A stretch of DNA of 64,000 nucleotides, taken from Geomicrobium halophilum (GTDB lineage: Bacteria; Bacillota; Bacilli; Bacillales; Marinococcaceae). Positions within the stretch are counted from its first letter, which is position 1. Each line of letters opens with the position of its first letter. A model generated the notes under the pieces. The model had not been told where the DNA came from. It saw only the letters and a list, made by a program, of their open reading frames with translations, and ran no database searches. The DNA lies in NCBI RefSeq assembly GCF_014207655.1, contig NZ_JACHHJ010000004.1, positions 248,001 through 312,000 on the forward strand, read 5' to 3'. Shown piece after piece: positions 19,037 to 28,017 of the stretch. The position numbers were made by a program, and so were the translations under genes.

Positions 19037-19123
19037 GTTGTGATCCCCCTCCATCCATCGTACCCCTATCATAACATTTAAAGTCTAGGAACCCATGAAA
19101 ACGAAATAATTTTTACCTGCTAA

Positions 19124-19157
19124 TAAAAAACAGCAGAGCGAAATAACGCTCTACTGT
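19124..19157 (-). terminator. Rho-independent terminator after the YeeE/YedE gene
   Basis: On the minus strand an 11-bp stem (ACAGTAGAGCG with CGCTCTGCTGT) with a six-base loop is followed by TTTTTTATTA, nine bases after the stop codon at 19166. Confidence 0.8.
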
Positions 19158-19165
19158 CACACTCA

Positions 19166-20419
19166 TTAACAGAAGGAATCTTTTGATTTGGGTACCGATA
19201 AACCGAATAACGGTCGTAAATAGAGAGCCAGGAATGTTCCTCCGAGCGCCATAATTCCCCAAATGTAGCCATGAGCACTAAAGGAGGCAATGCCGCTGAA
19301 ATAAGCACCGATATTGCAGCCAAAAGCAAGACGTGCGCCGTATCCCATCAGTAATCCACCAATGACGGAAGCAGCTGCGTTTCCGGGCTTGATTTTCGTG
19401 AATTTAAAAAGTCCACCGGCTGCCGAAGCGAGAAAGGCTCCCAAAATGACACCGAAGTTTAATACCGTTGTTGTATCAGCAAAGATAGAAGCTTCCAGGG
19501 CTGCTTCATCGCCTTGCCAAAATCCCCAGCTTGCTACATCAAAACCAAGGGAGTCTGCCACTTGAGATCCCCAAAGCGTAAAAGCATACGTCACTCCCCA
19601 CGGGCTTTCGCTCGTAAGCAACGTTAACGCATTAAGAACCGCCAATACAATCGCTGCAGCAAATAGCGGCCATGAACCGCGCAAGATTCTTTTCCATCCA
19701 GATGCGGAAGGCTTTTCCGCCTCTTTCGGGGGATTCTTTTTTCTTTCAATGACTTTCGTTAGCCAGGCGATCAATCCAAAAATGGCAAGTGAGACGATGA
19801 GAGCACCGCCATAGCCCAGCCCCGTAGAGGTAGCTAAAGAAAAAGGTTCTGCTGATGGCATATCTTCCACCCAGAAATCAAAATGGGCAGCGCCAATCGT
19901 TGTACCGATAATAAAAAAGAGCAAAGTAATAAACATCACGGAACGTCCGCCGCCTACAGCGTAAAGTGTCCCCGAGGCACACCCGCCGCCGAGTTGCATA
20001 CCGATCCCAAAGAGAAAAGCACCGACGAGCAAACTAACACCAACCGGGGAAACCAACCCGGATGCCTCACCGCCAAAAAAGGCAAAACCTGTCGCCAAAA
20101 TTGGGGCGAATAAGGCACAAGCAACCGCAAGCATCAACATATGTGCCCGCAGCGACTGTCCGTTTCCAACGGAAGCTAAGCGCCTAAACGCCGAAGTAAA
20201 CCCAAAACGAGCATGAAAAAGTGTATATCCAAGCCCAACTCCAATAATAAGGAGTAGAGGTTGAACAATATGTTGAGTCACAAGAAGAAAAATGGCTAAA
20301 GCCATTGTGACGATCAAAGCACCGATGATTAACTTCGTCTGTGGTGAGTTAAGCTCAGGTGAACGTTTGACGACGGATTGTTGTTCTCCGATAGGTTGAG
20401 CATATGTCGCCATTTTCAC
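19166..20419 (-). CDS. YeeE/YedE family transporter (thiosulfate uptake family)
   Basis: A 417-residue membrane protein with about ten helices in two homologous halves. Each half carries the conserved Cys/Gly signature: MQLGGGCASGTLYAVGGGR in the first half and GYGARLAFGCNIGAYFSGIA in the second. The family includes the bacterial thiosulfate channel YeeE and related proteins that import reduced sulfur or selenium compounds, with the conserved cysteines passing the substrate. Length is that of the two-repeat form. AGAGGTG precedes the ATG. No sulfur-metabolism partner is adjacent, so the substrate is inferred only from the family. Confidence 0.87.
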   Translation of the reverse strand: MKMATYAQPIGEQQSVVKRSPELNSPQTKLIIGALIVTMALAIFLLVTQHIVQPLLLIIGVGLGYTLFHARFGFTSAFRRLASVGNGQSLRAHMLMLAVACALFAPILATGFAFFGGEASGLVSPVGVSLLVGAFLFGIGMQLGGGCASGTLYAVGGGRSVMFITLLFFIIGTTIGAAHFDFWVEDMPSAEPFSLATSTGLGYGGALIVSLAIFGLIAWLTKVIERKKNPPKEAEKPSASGWKRILRGSWPLFAAAIVLAVLNALTLLTSESPWGVTYAFTLWGSQVADSLGFDVASWGFWQGDEAALEASIFADTTTVLNFGVILGAFLASAAGGLFKFTKIKPGNAAASVIGGLLMGYGARLAFGCNIGAYFSGIASFSAHGYIWGIMALGGTFLALYLRPLFGLSVPKSKDSFC

Positions 20420-20699
20420 TACACCTCTATTTCTTATTGATTTAATCAGGATTTATATATAATAATGGATGATAATAAAGATGTCAACCCTATCTATCGT
20501 AGCACCTCTTTTTCAACAACGATTCCCGGGCAAAATATGTTCCCCGCACGATGCTAAGTGCTCCGATAACAACCCTTGTACCGATTTGAATGTATTCTAA
20601 TCATTCTATCTTAATTGATGCAATGCCAGTGAACCAACCCAAATCTATTAGTCTATAAGAGGATGTTCAAAAAGTGTATGCCTTATATGTTGAAAGCCC

Positions 20700-21839
20700 C
20701 TATTTTTTTATCTCTTTCGGTCCGAGAATCATTGCGACCATACCCATGAAACCATAAGTTACGAAAGTAAAAGAAAATCCAACAAGATCAATAAACATAC
20801 CTGCAAATAAGGAGCCTATGACTTGCCCGACAGCGAGAAGTAAAAAGGGTGTACCGATCCCTAAAGAGGCATTGGTAATAAACACCCTTATTCCCCAGAC
20901 CATTAACACGCCTGTAATAAAAATATAGGAGATCCCAAATAAAGCGGCTGAAATGTAAGCCACAGGCCATTGTTCTGGAAGCCACGCAAGAAATAAAGAA
21001 GCAGTACCAATGACGAGACTCGCCCATTTGTAAGCGAAGGGAAGTCCGAAGCGTTCAATGAGCGATCCAGAAAAACCACCTAATATTCCAAAGAGACCGA
21101 TGATGATCCAAAACAGAGATAGCTGCCAGTCGCTATAAGAGCTCGTCGATCCGATAAAATCGATGGAGAAGGTCCAAAAAGCCGCCGTGGATATTCCAAG
21201 AGTAGTCGAGCAAATGATTAAAGGTATGGCACCCTCCACTCCTTTGAAAGAGAACTTCCCCTTATCAAAGGTTACGTAAGGGTTAGAGCCGATCCGAGGG
21301 ATTACTTTTGCATTCCATATGAATGCAAGGAGCGCAATAAAAGCATAGATAAGATAGGTTAACCGCCAGTCTGAGGCAAGGACAAGCGCTCCTGCTCCTG
21401 AAAGAGCAAGACCAATGCTGGTACCGGAATTAATCCAAGTGTTGGCTTTCCCTTGTTTTTTCTCTTCAATCCAAAGCGAAATCGCTCCCCCGTATGGCGG
21501 CGACACAAGACCTGTACTTCCGCCAGCAAACAGGACCCCTAATCCTAAGAGCCACACATTCGGCGATACCCCCATGATTAATAACCCAATAAAAGCGGAA
21601 GCTCCAGCAGCAAGAATCATGACACGCGGTCCCTTATCGGTCGTTAAAATAAGCGTAGAGAAAATAATGGCAAAGCAATAAGCGATATAGAAAAGCGAAG
21701 AGATGACACCTGAAATCGATGGGGACATTTCCAGATCTTGACTGATATTTGGAAGCAACAATCCGTAACTAAATCTTGCGAGTCCATAGGTAACGGCAAT
21801 CATTGTAATTCCTGGAAGAACCAACCTTGAAAACTTCAT
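20700..21839 (-). CDS. MFS transporter
   Basis: A 379-residue major facilitator with 12 predicted helices. The N-terminus (ITMIAVTYGLARFSYGLLLP) and the central loop with ERFGLPFAYKWASL fit the YbfB/CynX-like branch; no antibiotic-specific motif can be seen. The start is preceded by GGAGAGG, and a copy of the TetR-type site (21864-21883) lies 25 bp further up. It is therefore probably repressed by the TetR protein encoded upstream. Export of a toxic compound is likely, but the substrate is unknown. Confidence 0.85.
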   Translation of the reverse strand: MKFSRLVLPGITMIAVTYGLARFSYGLLLPNISQDLEMSPSISGVISSLFYIAYCFAIIFSTLILTTDKGPRVMILAAGASAFIGLLIMGVSPNVWLLGLGVLFAGGSTGLVSPPYGGAISLWIEEKKQGKANTWINSGTSIGLALSGAGALVLASDWRLTYLIYAFIALLAFIWNAKVIPRIGSNPYVTFDKGKFSFKGVEGAIPLIICSTTLGISTAAFWTFSIDFIGSTSSYSDWQLSLFWIIIGLFGILGGFSGSLIERFGLPFAYKWASLVIGTASLFLAWLPEQWPVAYISAALFGISYIFITGVLMVWGIRVFITNASLGIGTPFLLLAVGQVIGSLFAGMFIDLVGFSFTFVTYGFMGMVAMILGPKEIKK

Positions 21840-21863
21840 GATATCCTCTCCACCTCACATTAA

Positions 21864-21883
21864 TATATAGAACGACCTTTATA
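21864..21883 (-). promoter_or_regulatory. TetR-type operator copy 1 (before the MFS gene)
   Basis: TATATAGAACGACCTTTATA, partly palindromic, is repeated identically at 22048-22067 and 22650-22669. It lies 25 bp upstream of the MFS start, where a bound repressor would block transcription. Confidence 0.6.
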
Positions 21884-21900
21884 CCTTCGGTGTGAAAAAA

Positions 21901-22010
21901 TTACGATGGCGGATAAACGATCCTCCTCTTTGCCATCGCATCGCGTATTCCATCGCTTTTTCTGTTTCAATCGATGTTACCTTCATGGAAGCAGTAGACT
22001 AAAATCATGA
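21901..22010 (-). pseudogene. Decayed duplicate of the tetR 3' end
   Basis: About 110 bp match the last 35-40 codons of the intact TetR gene (for example the tract encoding AEKATEYSMAMAKK). Stops and frameshifts appear early, so no protein can be made. It has no promoter-proximal part and is best explained as the left-hand unit of the tandem duplication. Confidence 0.7.
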
Positions 22011-22047
22011 GCCCGCTCATGATGATATCTTCTCCACTTCATCTTAA

Positions 22048-22067
22048 TATATAGAACGACCTTTATA
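22048..22067 (-). promoter_or_regulatory. TetR-type operator copy 2 (after tetR)
   Basis: An identical 20-bp copy of TATATAGAACGACCTTTATA lies 17 bp after the stop codon of the TetR gene. It presumably was the original MFS operator before the duplication placed a second copy closer to the MFS gene. Confidence 0.55.
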
Positions 22068-22083
22068 TTTATAGTGTGAAAAA

Positions 22084-22638
22084 TTACGATGGCGAGTAAA
22101 CGATTTTCTTTGCCATCGCCATAGAGTATTCCGTCGCTTTTTCTGCCCCCATCAATGTTGTCATCGATGTTGTTCCCTCAAGCAGTAGTGTAAAATAATG
22201 GGCCAAGTCATTGGAATTGTCTTCGCCAATTCGTTTGGCCAACGTTTGGAAATAACGCAACAGTCTTGACTTGTGCGAACGAGCAATATTTTCAATATCA
22301 TTATTGGTCCCCGCATAATCTTCAATCGCTCGTAAAAACATATCCCCTTGATAGGACTCTTCTTCTAGCCATTTTCCATGGGCTTTGACGGCAAAAAGAA
22401 AAGGAGTTTCGTACTCTTCTTGCACAAGAGCATCCAAATACGACCAATATCTTTCTTCTCTTTGCTTTAAAACCTCCTCAACGAGATGTTCTTTAGAGGA
22501 AAAATGATTATAAAGCGTCATGGTCGCTACATCTGCTTCACGAATAATTTGCTTCAGACCAACGCCCCGAAATCCATGTTCATAAAATAGTCTTTCTGCC
22601 GCATTTAAAAGAGCCACTTTTTTTACTGATGTATTCAT
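22084..22638 (-). CDS. TetR/AcrR family transcriptional regulator
   Basis: A 184-residue TetR-type repressor. The DNA-binding domain covers residues 1-50 (LLNAAERLFYEHGFRGVGLK, then ATMTLYNHFSSKEHL), followed by a helical ligand domain. It is encoded directly upstream of an MFS transporter on the same strand. Its own start is preceded by AAGGGGA and, 12 bp further, by the same 20-bp site found before the transporter, so it probably represses itself and the pump. The inducer is unknown. Confidence 0.9.
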   Translation of the reverse strand: MNTSVKKVALLNAAERLFYEHGFRGVGLKQIIREADVATMTLYNHFSSKEHLVEEVLKQREERYWSYLDALVQEEYETPFLFAVKAHGKWLEEESYQGDMFLRAIEDYAGTNNDIENIARSHKSRLLRYFQTLAKRIGEDNSNDLAHYFTLLLEGTTSMTTLMGAEKATEYSMAMAKKIVYSPS

Positions 22639-22649
22639 ACCATTCCCCT

Positions 22650-22669
22650 TATATAGAACGACCTTTATA
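22650..22669 (-). promoter_or_regulatory. TetR-type operator copy 3 (before tetR)
   Basis: The third identical copy of TATATAGAACGACCTTTATA lies 12 bp upstream of the tetR start codon and is placed for autorepression. Confidence 0.6.
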
Positions 22670-22815
22670 TCTTAAAGTAACATTTTTTATTTTTATGATC
22701 AATGAACCTGACATATATTTGCACTTAAAAATACTTTTTACTCCATAATAATGTTAAGGTGTTCGGATCCAGCATACTTTCCCATAATAGGAAAAACCTT
22801 CTTGAACCTTAAATA

Positions 22816-22845
22816 AGCGGCAGCAAAAGCTAACCGCTGTTTTTT
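22816..22845. terminator. Weak hairpin with T-run in the tetR-lhgO gap
   Basis: AGCGG and CCGCT enclose a 13-base loop, with GTTTTTT on the plus strand and TATTT on the minus strand after it. It may separate the L-2-hydroxyglutarate oxidase transcript from tetR. The rest of the 22670-23017 gap shows no gene; a short plus-strand frame there lacks a Shine-Dalgarno sequence. Confidence 0.35.
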
Positions 22846-23017
22846 GAGTCATTGATCTTCAACCGTGTCGTTGTATAAAATGATTCGTGCAATACTACAT
22901 GAAACTATTCTTTTGTTATTAAATTATTCCTTCCTAAGCCTCTCATATAATGTGTACGCTGCAAGAAGCTTTCTATGTGCAGGTGGTGCTGTTTTACTTG
23001 CAGATCTGGCCACTTTC

Positions 23018-24205
23018 CTATCGGTGTTCCAACTGGCGAACAATTTCCTTGCCGATCTCCAGGGAGGCGGTGGCAGCCGGTGATGGCGCGTTACATACGT
23101 GTAGGCTTCTTTTTCCCCGAATGATTATAAAGTCGTCAATGAGTTTTCCATCATTCGATAACGCTTGTGCCCTCACCCCTGCCGGTGCGGGAGTGAGATC
23201 ATCTGCCTCGATCTCAGGGATAAGGGTTTGCAGACTTTTGACAAATTTTTGTTTACTGAAAGAACGTGCCAACTCGCCCAGGCCTATTTTAAAATATTGG
23301 CGGGCAATTTTTCTGAATCCTTCGTAGGTGAGTACTTCTGTAGTATCTCGAACACTGATATCTTTTTTCAAGTACCCTTCCCTTTTTAAGCCAGGCACCG
23401 CATTTGGACCAGCTTCCACCTCTCCATTAATCATCCTCGTGAAGTGTACCCCTAGAAACGGAAATTCAGGATTCGGGACCGGATATACGAGATTTTTCAC
23501 GAGATAGCGGCTTTCCGGCTTTAACTTGTAATATTCGCCTCTAAAAGGCACGATTTTGACGTCCATATAATACCCTGATAGACGGGCGATACGGTCGCTT
23601 TGCAAGCCCGCACAGTTGATCAATACCTTACCCTCAAATGAACCCTCGTTCGTATCTACCCAAATTGAATGATTCTTTTCCTTGATCGCACATACTTCTG
23701 TGCTTAATTGAAGGTCACCCCCTTGCTGCTGATGCAGGGAAGCCAATTCTTTTGCTACCGTTGTAAAATTCACAATACTTGCGCTTGGGACCTTAAGGGC
23801 ACCGACACCTTGAGTATAAGGCTCAATATCCGTTAACTCCTTTTGATCCAGCCTGCGAACCGCCAGTCCGTTTTTCATCCCCCTGTCATACAATTGATTC
23901 ATCACAGGGATTTCTTCTTCAGACGTAGCAACGATCACTTTTCCACATTCATCATAAGGAATCTGCTGCTTGTCACAAAAATCTTTCATCGATTGATTAC
24001 CAGAAGCAGCAAGTCTTGCCTTTAAACTTCCCGGCCGATAATAAATGCCTGAATGTATAACACCGCTGTTATGACCCGTTTGATGGGCGGCGACTTCTTC
24101 TTCCTTTTCCAACAAGAGGACGCTGGCATTCGGGTATTGGTCATAAATAGCTTTACTTGTGGCCAGCCCAACGATGCCAGCACCGATGATAATATAGTCA
24201 TACAT
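23018..24205 (-). CDS. lhgO: L-2-hydroxyglutarate oxidase (FAD-dependent)
   Basis: A 395-residue DAO-family flavoprotein that oxidises L-2-hydroxyglutarate to 2-oxoglutarate, passing electrons to oxygen or the quinone pool. The FAD-binding motif IIIGAGIVGLATSKAI is at the N-terminus, followed by the diagnostic HQTGHNSGVIHSGIYYRPGS (about residues 42-61) and LINCAGLQSDRIARLSG in the middle. The C-terminus has HVCNAPSPAATASLEIG, also typical. Length equals that of known LhgO proteins. AGGGGGTT stands before the ATG. The gene lies 54 bp after a zinc-free quinone-oxidoreductase-like gene and may be cotranscribed with it. Confidence 0.9.
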   Translation of the reverse strand: MYDYIIIGAGIVGLATSKAIYDQYPNASVLLLEKEEEVAAHQTGHNSGVIHSGIYYRPGSLKARLAASGNQSMKDFCDKQQIPYDECGKVIVATSEEEIPVMNQLYDRGMKNGLAVRRLDQKELTDIEPYTQGVGALKVPSASIVNFTTVAKELASLHQQQGGDLQLSTEVCAIKEKNHSIWVDTNEGSFEGKVLINCAGLQSDRIARLSGYYMDVKIVPFRGEYYKLKPESRYLVKNLVYPVPNPEFPFLGVHFTRMINGEVEAGPNAVPGLKREGYLKKDISVRDTTEVLTYEGFRKIARQYFKIGLGELARSFSKQKFVKSLQTLIPEIEADDLTPAPAGVRAQALSNDGKLIDDFIIIRGKRSLHVCNAPSPAATASLEIGKEIVRQLEHR

Positions 24206-24259
24206 GTTACAACCCCCTTGAAATTTGAGCCCGGCTCTTATCGAACCGAGCTCTCCAGC

Positions 24260-25264
24260 TTAACGAAAGTTTTCCACGACAATTTTTCCAATCGTCTTAC
24301 CACTTTCAATTTTTTCATGGGCCTGCCGCAAGTTTTTAGCGTTAATCGGTTCGCTACGATCGGTCAACGTCGTGCGAATCTTGCCCTCATCCACAAGCTT
24401 ACGAACCTCATTTAGAAGACGGTGCTGCTCAATCATATCTTCTGTTTCATACATCGCGCGCGTAAACATAAATTCATAGGAAAACGTAACGCTTTTATTT
24501 TTGAGAACATTGAGGTCCTTTTGCTCAGCAGATTCGATGCTGACAATGTGTCCTTGAGGGGCAATAACGTTCCCCATGTTCTCCCAATGTTGATCAGTTT
24601 GATTGATGCAAAAAATATAATCCACATTGGCATCTAATTGCGCCATAAAATCATCATGATGATTGATCGTTGCATCCGCGCCATGGTCTTTAACCCAATC
24701 CTCTGATTCTTTTCTGGAAGCTGTTCCGATCACATAAAGACCCGCCCACTTCGCAAGTTGGGTTGCAATCGAACCAACCCCGCCGGCAGCACCAATAATA
24801 AGAATGCTCTTGTCCTTGTTGTCAGCAGCATCTGTTGATAACCTCATCCTTTCAAACAGCGCTTCCCAGGCGGTTATGGTCGTGAGGGGCAAAGCTGCCG
24901 CTTCTGCAAAATCAAGGGTTTCCGGTTTTTTTCCGACGATACGTTCATCTACCAAGTGCTTTTCACTATTTCCACCTGACCTTATTACACTTCCTGCATA
25001 ATAGACTTCATCGCCTACTTCAAATCGTTCTACATCGCTGCCGACTTCTTCAACGACACCCGCGACATCCCAGCCAATGATCTTAGGCGTTGATTCGTCC
25101 TTATTACCACCTTGGCGTATTTTTGTATCAACGGGATTAACAGAGATCGCTTTTACTCGCACGAGTAAATCTTTTCCTGCTGCTTTCGGCTCATCAACTT
25201 CTACATCTTGTAAGCTTTTCTCATCTGTAATCGGGAGACTTTGATAGAATCCAACAGCTTTCAT
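24260..25264 (-). CDS. Zinc-binding-type alcohol dehydrogenase / quinone oxidoreductase family protein
   Basis: A 334-residue medium-chain reductase of the quinone oxidoreductase group. It starts MKAVGFYQSLPI, has the GroES-like fold with SVNPVDTKIRQGG and IGWDVAGVVEEVGSDVERF, and the NADPH motif IIGAAGGVGSIATQLAKWAG. The cysteine-rich structural zinc loop is absent, as in the zinc-free ZADH_NAD branch. It probably reduces quinones or other alpha,beta-unsaturated carbonyls with NADPH. The ATG at 25264 is chosen because AGGAG lies eight bases upstream; the GTG three codons earlier overlaps the Shine-Dalgarno region. Confidence 0.87.
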   Translation of the reverse strand: MKAVGFYQSLPITDEKSLQDVEVDEPKAAGKDLLVRVKAISVNPVDTKIRQGGNKDESTPKIIGWDVAGVVEEVGSDVERFEVGDEVYYAGSVIRSGGNSEKHLVDERIVGKKPETLDFAEAAALPLTTITAWEALFERMRLSTDAADNKDKSILIIGAAGGVGSIATQLAKWAGLYVIGTASRKESEDWVKDHGADATINHHDDFMAQLDANVDYIFCINQTDQHWENMGNVIAPQGHIVSIESAEQKDLNVLKNKSVTFSYEFMFTRAMYETEDMIEQHRLLNEVRKLVDEGKIRTTLTDRSEPINAKNLRQAHEKIESGKTIGKIVVENFR

Positions 25265-25406
25265 GTCTTTCACTCCTCTTCAGTCGTTTCTTCTAGTATA
25301 AAGGTTAAAGATCTATGATGACAGTCTCAAAAAATGTTTGTGATAAACAATGGGTTGAGTTACAATAGCAGGGTTATCATTTTAATGAAGAAGAAGGTTT
25401 GACATC

Positions 25407-26573
25407 ATGAATTTTCGCGTATATGTTCTTGCCGTATCTGCATTCGTTGTTGGAATGGTTGAACTCATTATCGGTGGAATATTGCCTTTGATCGCGGAGG
25501 ATTTGCAAGTGTCTGTGGCTGCTGCAGGTCAGCTCATCACCGTATTTGCCCTCGTGTTTGCCGTTTCTGGACCTGTATTGTTATCGTTAACATCAAAAAT
25601 CGAACGAAAAAAACTATATTTATGGTCACTCACTTGTTTTTTCATCGCCAATCTTCTCGCCTTTGTAAGCCCAAATTACGAGATACTCATAGCCGTTCGC
25701 GTATTCACAGCGATGAGTGCTTCTCTTATTATCGTCTTGTCGCTCACAATTGCTCCTAAAATTGTCGATCATGCGTATCGATCCCGGAGTATCGGCATTG
25801 TCACAATGGGAGTGAGTTCCTCGTTGGTATTAGGCGTTCCTATCGGTGTTCTGATTGGGGAGGCTTTCAATTGGCGTATTCTCTTTTTATTGATTGCTTT
25901 GTTAACACTCGTGGCAGGCTTGATCATCTATTATTTTCTAGAACCTATTCCCCCTGGACGTGTAACGTCCATACGCCAGCAGATTTCATCCTTGCGCAGT
26001 CAAAAAATCTTTACGGCGCACATCGTCACTTTACTTATTCTTGCAGGACATTACACGCTGTACGGATATTTTGCGCCGTTTTTGCAAACGACGATGGATT
26101 TAGAACCGTTTTGGGTTAGTGTGGCCTTTTTCGTATTCGGAATTTCTGCTGTGACCGGGGGCGGCGTAGGTGGATGGATCACCGATCGGTTCGGACCGCA
26201 AAAAACCGTCCTCACATTTACGATATTGTTCGCAGTGATTCTTTTCGTTCTCCCGTGGTCTACCTATTCATATTTCATCTTTCCATTCGCGCTTGTCATA
26301 TGGGGAATGTTAAGTTGGTCGATTGCACCCGCGCAACAAAGCTATCTCATTCAAACAGCACCAGAGACGTCCGACATTCAACAAAGTGTAAACACTTCTG
26401 CCCTGCAATTCGGAATCGCGACTGGATCAGCTTTCGGGGGGGTGGTCGTACAGCAATCAACGGTTGTGGCCACCTCGTGGGCAGGAGGGGTTCTTGTCAT
26501 CATTGCCCTTGGCTTTGCCATTTTTTCATTTCGGAAACCGGCACAACAAATGGATCCACTAGGGCAGGAGTAA
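25407..26573 (+). CDS. MFS transporter (drug/sugar efflux, DHA1-like)
   Basis: A 388-residue major facilitator with 12 predicted helices. The start [20 protein letters not shown] followed by [19 protein letters not shown] and [13 protein letters not shown] (motif A-like, in the central loop) place it near the AraJ/YdhP efflux-like branch of DHA1. The substrate is unknown. GAAGAAGG precedes the ATG. It is transcribed divergently from the quinone oxidoreductase-like gene and converges with the heme-sensor kinase gene. Confidence 0.87.
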   Translation: MNFRVYVLAVSAFVVGMVELIIGGILPLIAEDLQVSVAAAGQLITVFALVFAVSGPVLLSLTSKIERKKLYLWSLTCFFIANLLAFVSPNYEILIAVRVFTAMSASLIIVLSLTIAPKIVDHAYRSRSIGIVTMGVSSSLVLGVPIGVLIGEAFNWRILFLLIALLTLVAGLIIYYFLEPIPPGRVTSIRQQISSLRSQKIFTAHIVTLLILAGHYTLYGYFAPFLQTTMDLEPFWVSVAFFVFGISAVTGGGVGGWITDRFGPQKTVLTFTILFAVILFVLPWSTYSYFIFPFALVIWGMLSWSIAPAQQSYLIQTAPETSDIQQSVNTSALQFGIATGSAFGGVVVQQSTVVATSWAGGVLVIIALGFAIFSFRKPAQQMDPLGQE

Positions 26574-26626
26574 GCTCCTCCCTATTATGATCCTCCGAAC
26601 CGATGCCCTTGAACCGGCTTATCCTT

Positions 26627-28015
26627 TTATTCTCTCCCTGCTTTTAAGCAAATGACCATTTTCGTTCCTATCCCCGGCGTACTTTCAACATCAATCGTTC
26701 CTCCGTGAAGGTCCACAATTTTTCGCACGATCGCAAGCCCAAGACCTGTGCTTTCTTTTCCAGGTGTACGTGCCTCGTCTGCCTGATAAAACCGGGTAAA
26801 GACTTTTTCCACTTCCGAAGGCTGCATACCAATGCCGCTGTCTTCAATGGACACCGTAACGAGATCTTCTTTCTTTTCTTCCATATGAATACGAATTTGA
26901 CCACCGCTCTCGCTAAACTTAATCGCATTTGTAATCACATTTATCCATACTTGATAAAGTAGATTTTCGTCTCCGGTAATAGGTTCAGGATTCCCTTCCA
27001 TTTCAATATATAACTCTTTTTCCTGCCACTGATAGGCTAGCGATTGGATGATTTCTTTAATTTGCTCACGAACGTCAACCGACTGTTCTTTTGCAATTTT
27101 ATCTTCATTGTCTAATGACGCGAGTGTGAGTAATTGCTTGCTTAATGATGAAAGGCGTCCGCTTTCTTTCTCGATCATTTGCAGATATTTCTTCTTTTGT
27201 TCTTCATCTAACCCGGGTTGTTGCAATGATTGCGTTATGCCTTTTATCGTCGTAAGCGGAGATTGAATCTCGTGCGAAACATTCGATACGAATTCTTGAC
27301 GCATGGCCTCCAACTGCCGGAGGTCTTTGCTCATCGATGTAAAATGCTTTGCCAGTTGCCCAATTTCATCTTTTCTCCTGACATTCAGTGCAATATTAAA
27401 CGATCCACTGGCAATTTTTTTCGTGGCCTCTGTTAAGGAAACAATCGGCTTAACAATTCGTCGAGCCGTTAAAGCCACAAACAGAAAACTTAAAATGACG
27501 GTCAAAATCACAAGCATGGCCAGAAAGAAACGAAACTCCCCGAGTTGCTGCTCGTGATCAGGTCGAATAAAAAGAGCTGCTGTTCCTTCCCCGGATTCTA
27601 CCGGAACCCCGACTGTATTTTCCAAAGCATTATGAAAAAAGCCTGTATTAAATAAACCGGCCCTATGCTCGGCGACTCCATCATATTGACGACCTGCCAG
27701 CACTTGATCAATCGCTTCTTCCGGCAATGTTCCCTCTCGAAATGCCCGCCCAAATTGATTTATATTTCCCGTATCATCAATGACCACGATTTGATAACCA
27801 AGAGAGCCGATATGGGTTAAATACTCGTGGTCGTTGTTTCCAACATTATTTTCCATATAATGCTGGACCTCTTCCGCTGTCGCTGCGATCTTCTCATCAT
27901 TGATCGGTTTTAAATACAGTTGAAAGTAAACATTGCTCGCAATAAAAGCGAGCAAACTGCTCAGGATCATAACCGTGAATGTGATCAAAACGATTCGCAC
28001 ATAAAATGACTTCAA
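26627..28015 (-). CDS. hssS: Heme sensor histidine kinase HssS
   Basis: A 462-residue sensor kinase. It has a membrane helix at about 8-30, an extracytoplasmic sensor of about 130 residues with FREGTLPEEAI, QYDGVAEH and TGFFHNALENTVG, a second helix at about 163-183, a HAMP domain, a HisKA domain with His248 (FVSNVSHEIQSPL) and an HATPase domain (ESTGLGLAIVRKIVDLHGG). The sensor motifs match staphylococcal HssS as I recall it, which senses heme toxicity. The start is TTG with GGAGG seven bases upstream, inside the end of hssR. hrtB and hrtA, the usual targets, are encoded about 2.3 kb away, on the other side of hssR. Confidence 0.83.
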   Translation of the reverse strand: MKSFYVRIVLITFTVMILSSLLAFIASNVYFQLYLKPINDEKIAATAEEVQHYMENNVGNNDHEYLTHIGSLGYQIVVIDDTGNINQFGRAFREGTLPEEAIDQVLAGRQYDGVAEHRAGLFNTGFFHNALENTVGVPVESGEGTAALFIRPDHEQQLGEFRFFLAMLVILTVILSFLFVALTARRIVKPIVSLTEATKKIASGSFNIALNVRRKDEIGQLAKHFTSMSKDLRQLEAMRQEFVSNVSHEIQSPLTTIKGITQSLQQPGLDEEQKKKYLQMIEKESGRLSSLSKQLLTLASLDNEDKIAKEQSVDVREQIKEIIQSLAYQWQEKELYIEMEGNPEPITGDENLLYQVWINVITNAIKFSESGGQIRIHMEEKKEDLVTVSIEDSGIGMQPSEVEKVFTRFYQADEARTPGKESTGLGLAIVRKIVDLHGGTIDVESTPGIGTKMVICLKAGRE

Positions 28016-28017
28016 TG

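Larger units (their letters stand above)
21837..22202. repeat. Imperfect tandem duplication of the tetR 3' end and MFS leader
   Basis: Two adjacent diverged units, about 21837-22010 and 22018-22202, share the same order of elements: a CAT (complement of an ATG start), GATATC..TCTCCAC, the TATATAGAACGACCTTTATA site, then AATTACGATGGCG and the last codons of a TetR gene. The right-hand unit contains the true tetR end; the left-hand unit is decayed. The simplest reading is a duplication of the tetR-MFS junction followed by drift. Confidence 0.75.

Noticed and set aside
22865-23083. Plus-strand frame with a hydrophobic N-terminus
   Set aside because: No Shine-Dalgarno sequence, and it overlaps the end of the oxidase gene in antisense.
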